From positions 1 to 49,621 of the forward strand of contig NZ_SMCQ01000022.1 in the NCBI RefSeq assembly GCF_004343035.1: a stretch of DNA of 49,621 nucleotides, in the 5' to 3' direction. Every line of letters starts with the position of its first letter. Position 1 is the stretch's first letter. The notes below the pieces were generated by a model. It searched no databases, was not told where the DNA came from, and saw only the letters and a list, made by a program, of their open reading frames with translations. The DNA comes from Longibaculum muris (GTDB taxonomy: Bacteria; Bacillota_I; Bacilli_A; Erysipelotrichales; Coprobacillaceae). This document shows, piece after piece, positions 1 through 6,719 of the stretch. A program made the position numbers and the translations under genes.

Positions 1-486
1 ATTGATGTTGATTTATTTCAAGATGAAGATAACAGAGCCCTCATCCAAGGAATACAGATGTTTTATAGGTGGAATGGAAAAGAAGAAATCAAGTTGGAAG
101 TAAAAAAAGAAGTTGCCATTTTAATTGCAAGCATAGTTAATAGTAAAAAGTTTTTAAAGATAATCAAAGAACAGGAAGGAGAGAAAGTAGTTATGTGTAC
201 ATCATTGGATTTATTTGCGAAAAGGAATAGAAAAGCTGGATTTAATGAAGGAAAGAGTGTTGGGAAAAAAGTAGGATTAGACATTGGAAAAAGGGAAGGA
301 AGAAATGAAGGGAAAAAGACAATGTTAATAGAATTGTTAAAGACAAAGATTGGATATTTATCAAAAGAAACAATTCAATTGATTAGAAGCTGTAATCGAA
401 AAGAGTTAGAACAATTAACAAAGCAATTTGTTATGATAAACAATCAGGAAGATATTTTAGAAATATTGAAAAACTGTTTAAACTGA
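1..486 (+). CDS. Rpn/PD-(D/E)XK-type nuclease or putative transposase, C-terminal part (5' end outside window)
   Basis: The reading frame is open from base 1, so this is the 3' part of a longer gene; the ATG at 58 is internal. The visible 161 residues follow the pattern at the end of Rpn / PD-(D/E)XK 'recombination-promoting nuclease' proteins: a segment ending EVAILIAS, then a glycine/lysine-rich tail with repeated EGK, GKK and GKREG units. The catalytic core would lie upstream and cannot be seen. An internal ATG at 193 preceded by AGGAG (177-181) could start a short C-terminal product, as reported for Rpn genes. The next gene is a near copy of this part. The family call rests on pattern recognition only. 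Confidence 0.6.
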   Translation: MDVDLFQDEDNRALIQGIQMFYRWNGKEEIKLEVKKEVAILIASIVNSKKFLKIIKEQEGEKVVMCTSLDLFAKRNRKAGFNEGKSVGKKVGLDIGKREGRNEGKKTMLIELLKTKIGYLSKETIQLIRSCNRKELEQLTKQFVMINNQEDILEILKNCLN

Positions 487-788
487 TTTTTAAGATTATC
501 AAAGATTAGGAGAGATAATGATTATGTGTACGTCATTGGATTTATTTGCGAAAAGGAATAGAAAAGCTGGATTTAATGAAGGAAAGAATGTTGGGAAAAA
601 AGTAGGATTAGACATTGGAAAAAGGGAAGGAAAAAAGACAATGTTAATAGAGCTGTTAAAGACAAAGATTGGATATTTATCAAAAGAAACAATTCAATTA
701 ATTAGAAACTGTAATCGAAAAGAGTTAGAACAATTAACAAAGCAATTTGTTATGATAAATAGTCAGGAAGATATTTTAGAAATATTAC
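151..788 (+). repeat. Tandem direct duplication of about 310 bp
   Basis: Bases of about 151-474 recur at about 486-788 at roughly 97% identity over the shared coding part. The copy includes the AGGAGAG ribosome binding site. It lacks 12 bp (AGAAATGAAGGG equivalent), and small indels upstream of the ATG break the original reading frame. Confidence 0.85.
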
Positions 789-796
789 ATAGTTAA
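518..796 (+). CDS. Stand-alone copy of the Rpn-type C-terminal module
   Basis: A 92-residue protein almost identical from its third residue to the C-terminal half of the preceding gene (MCTSLDLFAKRN onward). It lacks a four-residue RNEG unit and has a different last few residues. It has its own AGGAGAG at 508-514; ATG 518 and ATG 524 are both possible starts. Aligned codons differ by about five silent and three Ser/Asn changes, which suggests that the protein sequence has been kept. It has no nuclease domain. It could be a stand-alone version of the short intragenic Rpn product that is known in other bacteria to counter the full-length toxin, or only a young duplication fragment. Confidence 0.6.
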   Translation: MIMCTSLDLFAKRNRKAGFNEGKNVGKKVGLDIGKREGKKTMLIELLKTKIGYLSKETIQLIRNCNRKELEQLTKQFVMINSQEDILEILHS

Positions 797-798
797 AG

Positions 799-840
799 AA
801 AAAAAGTTAACATCATTTGATTTTTGATGTTAACTTTTTT
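799..840. terminator. Bidirectional intrinsic terminator
   Basis: A 16-bp stem pairs AAAAAAGTTAACATCA (800-815) with its complement at 825-840. It is A-rich on one side and T-rich on the other, so it can end both the upstream plus-strand gene and the minus-strand TPR-like gene, whose stop lies just beyond it. Confidence 0.9.
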
Positions 841-842
841 CT

Positions 843-1733
843 TTAAAATAATCCATTTTCACGATATTGTTTCATTTTAGATTCAATGTCCTCTAATGAT
901 GGTTTATTAAATAACAATTCATAATCCTCTCTAATATTGTTAATTTCTTTTTGAATTTGAGGAATATTAGTGATGTCTCCATCTTGAGTACGTAGATAAT
1001 AACTTTTTAAAGTCCCTAATGCTGCAACAACGAAATCAACTGCGAAATCATCAGAAGTTTCAGTTTCTAAGAAATTATTAATTTCATGATCAATAAAGAT
1101 TTGTAATGAGTTCATAGCATCACTTCCTGTTGTATCAAATAATTGAAGGGGTTCATTCAATTGAGGAAGTGAAATTGTATTTTGTGGAGCATAGAATGCT
1201 TCTGAATCAGAAAAATCATAAAGATCATTTAATAATTCATGAGCATTTTCAATTTCTTCTTCATTAATTCCTTCTGTTAATATTTTAAAAACCAAATCAA
1301 TACAATCAGGTATCTTTGTCAATATTTCACAATCTTCATTATTTCCGAATGAGACTAAAACTTTTTCTAAACGACATAGTGTGAAAAGATTCCACAAAGA
1401 CATTTGAACATAGTTTAAATTCTCACTCTTTTCTTCTACTTCTTGTAACATACATAAATGAAGTAAATCTTCATCTTCTAATTGTCCAATGAAATCAGAA
1501 ACTTCATCCATTTCTTTATCACTAGCATTGATATCATCAATAGACATAGTTAAACTATCAGCTCTTGATAAATAATGCATAGCTCTTTCATTATCACCTT
1601 TTTCTAAGTATGCTTTTCCTAATTGATAATAAGCTTTAAACATGTGATTAAAGTCTTGAGTCTCTGCTGTTTTGACTTTTTCAAGAAGATTTTCAATACT
1701 ATTACCCTTATTTTTAAATAATGAATTAAACAT
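843..1733 (-). CDS. TPR-like cytoplasmic protein, function unknown
   Basis: A 296-residue acidic, helical protein with no signal peptide or membrane segment. Residues about 28-65 (AYYQLGKAYLEKGDNERAMH) look like one tetratricopeptide repeat; the rest is helical and rich in Glu, Asp and Leu without a catalytic motif I can name. The start is supported by AGGAGG at 1741-1746. It ends in a terminator shared with the convergent Rpn-type gene and is probably monocistronic. TPR repeats normally mediate protein-protein contacts, but the partner is unknown. In style it resembles the TPR-containing protein at 18.6-20.1 kb, though I cannot show homology by eye. Confidence 0.7.
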   Translation of the reverse strand: MFNSLFKNKGNSIENLLEKVKTAETQDFNHMFKAYYQLGKAYLEKGDNERAMHYLSRADSLTMSIDDINASDKEMDEVSDFIGQLEDEDLLHLCMLQEVEEKSENLNYVQMSLWNLFTLCRLEKVLVSFGNNEDCEILTKIPDCIDLVFKILTEGINEEEIENAHELLNDLYDFSDSEAFYAPQNTISLPQLNEPLQLFDTTGSDAMNSLQIFIDHEINNFLETETSDDFAVDFVVAALGTLKSYYLRTQDGDITNIPQIQKEINNIREDYELLFNKPSLEDIESKMKQYRENGLF

Positions 1734-1824
1734 ATAGTTTTCCTCCTAGATTAGTTATATGACCTTATTTTATCATAACTAAATAATAAATTATATAAAG
1801 ATATGATTATCTTTTATAAATACT

Positions 1825-3159
1825 CTATTTATTGAATTGCAACCAATTTTCTTTTTTTATTCCATAAAAGATTCCAGTAAAATCTGCTAAGAACCAACCG
1901 ATTGGAATAGCCCACCAAATCGCACATTGACCGAGTGTTGGGGCAAATAGATAAGCCAAAGCTACTCTGGTTCCTAGAGAAATAACAGTTAATACAACAG
2001 AAATACCAGGTTTTCCAACTCCACGATAATAACCATAAAGTAGGAATAAACAACCAATTCCTAAATAACACATTCCTTCGATTTGTAAATATTGAATACC
2101 CTGAGCAATAATTTCAATTTCACTAGGATGAATGAAAATCAGCATCAATTCTTTAGCAAAGAAAACAACGCCAAAAGAAATCATTAAACAAAAGATTGTA
2201 GAAATACAAATTGCTGATTTTAATCCCTTTTGTATTCTTTCTTCTTCGTTGGCTCCTTTGTTTTGTGCAATAAAAGTAGAAAAAGCATTTCCAAAATCTT
2301 GAACAGGCATATAAGCAAAAGAATCAATCTTCACAGCAGCTGCAAAAGCAGACATAGTCAAGACTCCAAAACTATTGACTAAACCTTGTATCATTAAAAT
2401 ACCAAAGTTCATAACAGATTGTTGTATACATGTTAATAATGAATAATCTCTAATCTTTTGAAAGACTTCAATATCATAATGACAATGTTGACGCGTTGGA
2501 AGTAAATCTTTTTGAGTTAAAAAGACATAAATCATAATCCCAAAGCCACTTAATGCCTGAGCAATAATCGTTGCTAGAGCAGCACCACTCACACCTAATC
2601 TTAGACTCACAATAAAAAAGACATCTAAAATAATATTAACTATAGTCGCAATAGCTAAAAATATTAATGGAACTCTTGAATTCCCTAAAGCTCTTAAAAC
2701 ACAAGAAAAATAATTATAAAGAAAAGTAAAAAAGAACCCCCAAAAGATAATCCATAAATAATCATAAGTCTGTTGATAAATATCACTAGGAATATTTAAA
2801 AAAGACAAAATAGGATGAATGCATAATAAACATAAAATCTCAATCACAATGGATAAAACTGCAATACCGATAAAAGAAAGACAAAAAGATGTTTTCATCT
2901 TATCAATTTGTTTTGCCCCAAATAACATAGAAAATAAAATACCACTACCCATACATAACCCTAAAATAATAGAAGTTAAAAAAGTCATAATGGTAAAAGA
3001 AGAACCAACTGCCGCTAAAGCATTTGATCCAATATATTGTCCAACAATAAAAGTATCTGCAATATTATAAAATTGTTGTAATAAATTACCTAAAATCATA
3101 GGTAAAGAAAATAGTAATAAGGACTTTGTAATAGGTCCTTTGGTTAATTGATGATCCAT
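1825..3159 (-). CDS. MATE family multidrug/sodium-type efflux transporter
   Basis: A 444-residue membrane protein with about 12 hydrophobic segments and the MATE hallmark near the N terminus (LLQQFYNIADTFIVGQYIG), repeated in modified form in the second half. The family exports cationic drugs or metabolites using Na+ or H+ gradients. The ATG at 3159 is preferred to an upstream start at 3207 because GGAGGG lies just before it and the protein then starts MDHQLTKGPITKSL, typical of the family. A TTGACT/TATCAT promoter (16-bp spacer) lies at 3180-3207, divergent from the HEAT-repeat gene. A second, more diverged MATE gene lies at 20.5-21.8 kb. The substrate cannot be read from the sequence. Confidence 0.93.
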   Translation of the reverse strand: MDHQLTKGPITKSLLLFSLPMILGNLLQQFYNIADTFIVGQYIGSNALAAVGSSFTIMTFLTSIILGLCMGSGILFSMLFGAKQIDKMKTSFCLSFIGIAVLSIVIEILCLLCIHPILSFLNIPSDIYQQTYDYLWIIFWGFFFTFLYNYFSCVLRALGNSRVPLIFLAIATIVNIILDVFFIVSLRLGVSGAALATIIAQALSGFGIMIYVFLTQKDLLPTRQHCHYDIEVFQKIRDYSLLTCIQQSVMNFGILMIQGLVNSFGVLTMSAFAAAVKIDSFAYMPVQDFGNAFSTFIAQNKGANEEERIQKGLKSAICISTIFCLMISFGVVFFAKELMLIFIHPSEIEIIAQGIQYLQIEGMCYLGIGCLFLLYGYYRGVGKPGISVVLTVISLGTRVALAYLFAPTLGQCAIWWAIPIGWFLADFTGIFYGIKKENWLQFNK

Positions 3160-3179
3160 AATTTCCCTCCCATAAAGAT

Positions 3180-3279
3180 ATGATAGATGAAAAATAAAGA
3201 AAGTCAATGGGGGAAATGAAAATGAAATATTTTTCTTTCATAAAATTAACTTTGGAATATATTGGCAATAAGATATAAT
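3180..3279. promoter_or_regulatory. Divergent promoters of MATE and HEAT-repeat genes
   Basis: Minus strand: TTGACT (3202-3207) and TATCAT (3180-3185), 16-bp spacer, for the MATE gene. Plus strand: TTGGAA (3252-3257), 16-bp spacer and TATAAT (3274-3279), for the HEAT-repeat gene. No clear operator palindrome is seen between them. Confidence 0.6.
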
Positions 3280-3308
3280 AAAGGAAATGAAAAGGAGGAC
3301 ATTTTGAG

Positions 3309-4865
3309 ATGAACTTTTTTAAAAAAACTATTCCTGAATATATTCAATTATCACTCGAACAATTAGAAGAAAAACCACAAGATTGGTTATCTTTATATGC
3401 GAATGCTTATCAAGTTTTAAACTATCAAAATCAAAAGATGATCGTGAGATTAGGAAACATAGGGAATGACTATCTTTCTACAATGAATATTCCTCAAATT
3501 ATAAAAGCTGGGGAACGTTGGCGTAACTATACATCAATGTTATGGTCAATTGATTGGCAAAATATAGATATTCAAACGATAAGTGATTATTTCTTTAAAA
3601 AGGATGGGTATGTAAGTTTATTAATTATGGGTTGTTTTCATTCAAGTGGTTATTTTAGAGAGAAGTGTTTAAACATACTAGTTGATTATCCAAATACACT
3701 TGTTTTTATCATGATAAGAATGAATGATTGGGTTGAGGAAGTTCGTGACAAAGCTTATGCTTTGTCATATTGGCGAATATCTGAATCTTTATTGGATGAG
3801 TTGATTGATGCCTCTTATGTTTTCATAAAATTAAAAAAGTCTAAAAGACGTCAACAAGCACAATTAGATGATATTGAAAAGCATTATATCAAGCGATTAT
3901 CAAAGTTACTTATTGAATTGAATATTCATAACTTCATGCAAAAAGATGAATGTATACGTAAAGCTTTTTATCAAATTACTTTAGAATATGGATTATTATC
4001 TTATCAACTGATTGAAGAATTATTAAATATAGAAAAAAATTCATTTTGTTTATTATTGATTACAAAAAGTTTTTTACAAAGTGATGAAATGAATCAAGAT
4101 AAGTTATACACTTATTTACATCATCTAAATTTTTATGTCAGAAAAGAAGCCATGTTATGTTATTATGAAAGAAATCAAAGAATATGGAAGGGTATAGAAA
4201 ATGATTTATTAGATAAAAGTCATGCAATTCGTGAATATGTACGCTTCTTATTAAAAAAACATACGCAAATCAATATTTTAGAGTATTATCATGATCATTT
4301 ACCTGATCCAATAGCTATTTTAGGGATAAGCGAAGTTGGAACAAGTCAAGACATTGATATTTTATTGCCTTATTTAGAAAGTGAACAGGAAAGAATTGTA
4401 AAAGTAACAATTCAAGCCTTGAGTCGTTTAATGAAAGAGAAGGGTCAAGATATTTATTGGCGTTTTTTATTAGATGAACGAATGACTTTGTCTAAAGCTG
4501 CTTTTCAATCTATTAAGAAAAATAAAGTTCATTATACTGCGCAAGTGGTTTATGAAACTTATCAAAAAGTATCAATTGAACATCATTCAAGATATTTGCT
4601 GATGATCTTATTGGAGGAAGATTCTTGGGAAAGATTACCTTATTTATTAGAACTTTATCATTATCCTTATGAAAAAATGCGTCAACTCATTCATTTAAGA
4701 GTCAATCAGCGTAATCCTTATAAGAAAGTATCAAAGCAGTTAAAAGAAAAAATCATGAATAGTTTGATGAATCAAAAGAATGATATTCCTCACAATGTTC
4801 AGAAATCGATTTTATTTGATTTAAAATTTGTTTGTAAAGATGAAGTAAAATTGGATGAAGTATAA
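3309..4865 (+). CDS. HEAT-repeat-like protein
   Basis: A 518-residue soluble protein made of short paired helices across its length, for example around residues 105-150 (YFREKCLNILVDYP, WVEEVRDKAYAL), 275-310 and 340-380 (DIDILLPYLESEQERIVKVT). These match the HEAT/Armadillo solenoid pattern, with Arg or Asp at turn positions. No enzyme motif is visible. AAAGGAGG at 3292-3299 supports the start. The gene stands alone, divergent from a MATE exporter and followed by decayed genes. HEAT proteins are scaffolds or nucleic-acid binders (the DNA alkylation repair family is one kind), but the role here cannot be assigned. Confidence 0.75.
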   Translation: MNFFKKTIPEYIQLSLEQLEEKPQDWLSLYANAYQVLNYQNQKMIVRLGNIGNDYLSTMNIPQIIKAGERWRNYTSMLWSIDWQNIDIQTISDYFFKKDGYVSLLIMGCFHSSGYFREKCLNILVDYPNTLVFIMIRMNDWVEEVRDKAYALSYWRISESLLDELIDASYVFIKLKKSKRRQQAQLDDIEKHYIKRLSKLLIELNIHNFMQKDECIRKAFYQITLEYGLLSYQLIEELLNIEKNSFCLLLITKSFLQSDEMNQDKLYTYLHHLNFYVRKEAMLCYYERNQRIWKGIENDLLDKSHAIREYVRFLLKKHTQINILEYYHDHLPDPIAILGISEVGTSQDIDILLPYLESEQERIVKVTIQALSRLMKEKGQDIYWRFLLDERMTLSKAAFQSIKKNKVHYTAQVVYETYQKVSIEHHSRYLLMILLEEDSWERLPYLLELYHYPYEKMRQLIHLRVNQRNPYKKVSKQLKEKIMNSLMNQKNDIPHNVQKSILFDLKFVCKDEVKLDEV

Positions 4866-4868
4866 AAT

Positions 4869-5114
4869 ATGCGTGCCAGTATAAAAGCAACTGAAACCCA
4901 TCTGAAAGAAATATAAGAGTCATCTGGATTAACTGTATCGACTCTAGCTAAGAAAATTGATAAACATTATAATGTCATTTTATCTATTCAAAATGGTTCG
5001 ACTGATCCATCAGTAATGACTGTCAGTGATATCTTAACTGCATTAGGTATGGAATTTGGTGAGGGATATAATGAATTGTTTAAAGAAACGATTCAGGAAG
5101 GACTTTATGAGTAG
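4869..5114 (+). pseudogene. Decayed XRE-family regulator fragment (one in-frame stop)
   Basis: An 82-codon frame with ATG at 4869 and stop at 5112-5114 is broken only by TAA at 4914-4916. Read through, residues 17-56 have the lambda-repressor-like helix-turn-helix layout (SGLTVSTLAKKI, then NVILSIQNGSTDPS, then DILTALGM). The TAA sits where XRE proteins often have a polar residue, and one C-to-T change from CAA (Gln) would explain it. No strong ribosome binding site precedes it. It opens a stretch of four decayed genes. Confidence 0.6.
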
Positions 5115-5131
5115 TCTTATAATTACGATGA

Positions 5132-5437
5132 GACAGTCTTGTAGGTCTGAAGAAACCCGTTAAGGCACAATATGCACTATCGTAAGAGATGGCAAAATCA
5201 GTAGGTATCAAATTAGATAATTATACGAGAGTGGAATAAGGAGAAAGAAACTCATCATTTTGATTGGTTTGTAATATGGCTTCTGGATTAGATATCCTTC
5301 CTTCTGAAATCTTTAATGAAGATTATCAGTGGATATTATGTCAATATGAGCAAAAGAGACAAATAGAAATGTTAATAAATAGTAATCAATATTATTTAAT
5401 AAATCATAAAAATAGAAGTATCAGGATACCTCATTAA
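5132..5437 (+). pseudogene. Second decayed XRE-like regulator
   Basis: One frame, read through stops at 5183-5185 (TAA), 5237-5239 (TAA) and 5261-5263 (TGA), gives a second HTH-like segment (EMAKSVGIKLDNYTRVE, then GERNSSF). It continues in the same frame into an open 53-codon tail (5276-5437; MASGLDILPSEIFNEDYQW). The common frame across three stops indicates a decayed gene rather than chance. The tail has no proper ribosome binding site, so it is probably not expressed alone. The intact ancestor would be an XRE regulator of about 100 residues. Confidence 0.45.
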
Positions 5438-5569
5438 TAATTTTGAATATAGATGTGGGAAAGTCGAACCAAATCTAATTTAGATATAGTTAATAAATAT
5501 CGTTATTTCCAGACAGCTAAATTATTTCTTACAAATTGTTGAAATGTCTATGTTTTTCTCATAATATCT

Positions 5570-6036
5570 TCAAATGTTGAAGTGATTTTTTGCAGTGAAT
5601 TAACCAATATCTTTTGTATCTATAAAACTTGTTAATGATTGATTGGCTGGAATAATAACTGTATTGAAATGCTTGATTTTAAAGTCATGTATGCCACTTA
5701 TTTTTTGCATAAAGAAACTAAGACGAATATGACGGTATGGGAATCTAGTCTCTTCAATATACTTTTCAATTTATCTATAAAAGGTTTTATATCTTCAGGA
5801 TTTTCAAGATGAGTGGAAGCATAATAAAAAACTCTATCAACATCTTCTAAAGCAGCATCAAATGTTGTTGAATCTGTAAAATCGAATTGAACTATCTTTG
5901 CGGTGTTTTTGTATATTTGAATAGGTCCATCTATCTGTGTCCCAGCAACACTAATTTGTTGGCTATTTTTCAAGGCATATTGTGCTTCATATTTGCCTAC
6001 GTTTCCAGATGCACCAGTAATTAAAATTCTATCCAT
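5570..6036 (-). pseudogene. Decayed NmrA-like NAD(P)-binding reductase
   Basis: The ATG at 6036 opens a Rossmann fold (MDRILITGASGNVGKYEA) followed by the NmrA / SDR-a pattern (VQFDFTDSTTFDAAL, VDRVFYYAS). After PFID, near 5770, about 25-30 codons expected in the family are missing and the frame shifts. The family sequence resumes in another frame as IEKYIEET, then SFFMQKISGIHDFKIKHF and SLTSFIDTKDIG, then in-frame stops at 5600-5602 and 5570-5572. The open frame from 6036 to 5698 therefore encodes only a truncated hybrid. Its start overlaps the end of the MarR pseudogene, so the two formed an operon. Confidence 0.8.
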
Positions 6037-6457
6037 TATTTTTTCTTCCCAATAAAATATGATTTGCTTTTTCTGATAAAATGATTAATTCCTAGAAGGC
6101 TTTTTCTCCCAATCCTCTTTCTAATATTGATACAATCTTAAAATATTCTTTAATAGTACTATCTACAAGTTAGATAGAATTTTTTGTATGAACAAGGATA
6201 TAACTATGTTTATCTTCTTTTGATTGTCTCTTTTGAATAAATCCTTTTGATAATAAGGAAGTTACCATATTTGTCGACATAGCTTTTGTAACATTAAAAA
6301 ATTTTGCAACCGTATTTGGTGTTTTTTCTTCGTTTGTTTTAACAAGATAAATAAGGATTCCCTTTTCACTAGGATGAATTGGAAAATTACGTTTTATATG
6401 AGTGTTTAATCTACAAAATAAAGAAATCTATTTTGATGCTATCATTATTTTATCCAT
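6029..6457 (-). pseudogene. Decayed MarR-family regulator with three in-frame stops
   Basis: A full-length frame of 143 codons starts at ATG 6457 and ends at 6029, with GGAAGG just upstream. It has no frameshift but has stops at codons 10 (TAG, 6430-6428), 96 (TAA, 6172-6170) and 122 (TAG, 6094-6092). Read through, it has the MarR winged helix: HPSEKGILIYLV, KTPNTVAKFFNVTKAMSTNM, LLSKGFIQKRQSKEDKHSY. All three stops could have come from CAA or CAG (Gln) by one C-to-T change. The last codons overlap the start of the NmrA-like gene. The family normally represses its own operon through a palindrome, which is still present upstream. Confidence 0.85.
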
Positions 6458-6474
6458 TTTTACCTTCCAATATA

Positions 6475-6526
6475 GTACACTAGATTTACTATATATTTAT
6501 ATGGTACATCTAGTGTACTTTATCAA
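6475..6526 (-). promoter_or_regulatory. MarR-type operator palindrome over the promoter of the dead MarR-NmrA operon
   Basis: GTACACTAGAT (6475-6485) and its exact reverse complement (6508-6518) form a perfect 11-bp inverted repeat around an A+T-rich core. On the minus strand TTGATA (6526-6521) and a weak TATAAA or CATATA sit at the edges of or inside the repeat, as expected for a repressor site. It lies 18 bp upstream of the MarR pseudogene. Confidence 0.65.
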
Positions 6527-6719
6527 TAAAGACTGTAATTATTATTTCAATAAATTTTACTTACTTTTATATACTGTAAAAAATAATATATTTATAATAT
6601 AGATAAATGTTAGTTCATATAAGTAGAAATAATTTCTATATTAAATGTAGAAAATCCTTGGATGGTCTTTATGTCAATAAATGATAAAATAGAAAGTGTA
6701 ATAGGAAGGGAGTGAAATT

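Noticed and set aside
1-796. Complete insertion sequence
   Set aside because: Only Rpn-type C-terminal sequence and a tandem copy are seen; no terminal inverted repeats or target duplications are visible in the window.
5276-5437. 53-codon open frame as an independent small gene
   Set aside because: It continues in the same frame as the decayed second XRE-like gene and lacks a ribosome binding site, so it was treated as the tail of that pseudogene.
4869-6457. Alternative genetic code with reassigned TAA/TAG
   Set aside because: Intact genes throughout the window end normally at TAA, TAG and TGA, and the NmrA-like gene also has a deletion and frame change, so ordinary decay is the simpler reading.
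6402-6602. 66-codon open frame on the plus strand
   Set aside because: It lies antisense to the start of the MarR pseudogene and across its operator, has low-complexity hydrophobic sequence and no ribosome binding site.
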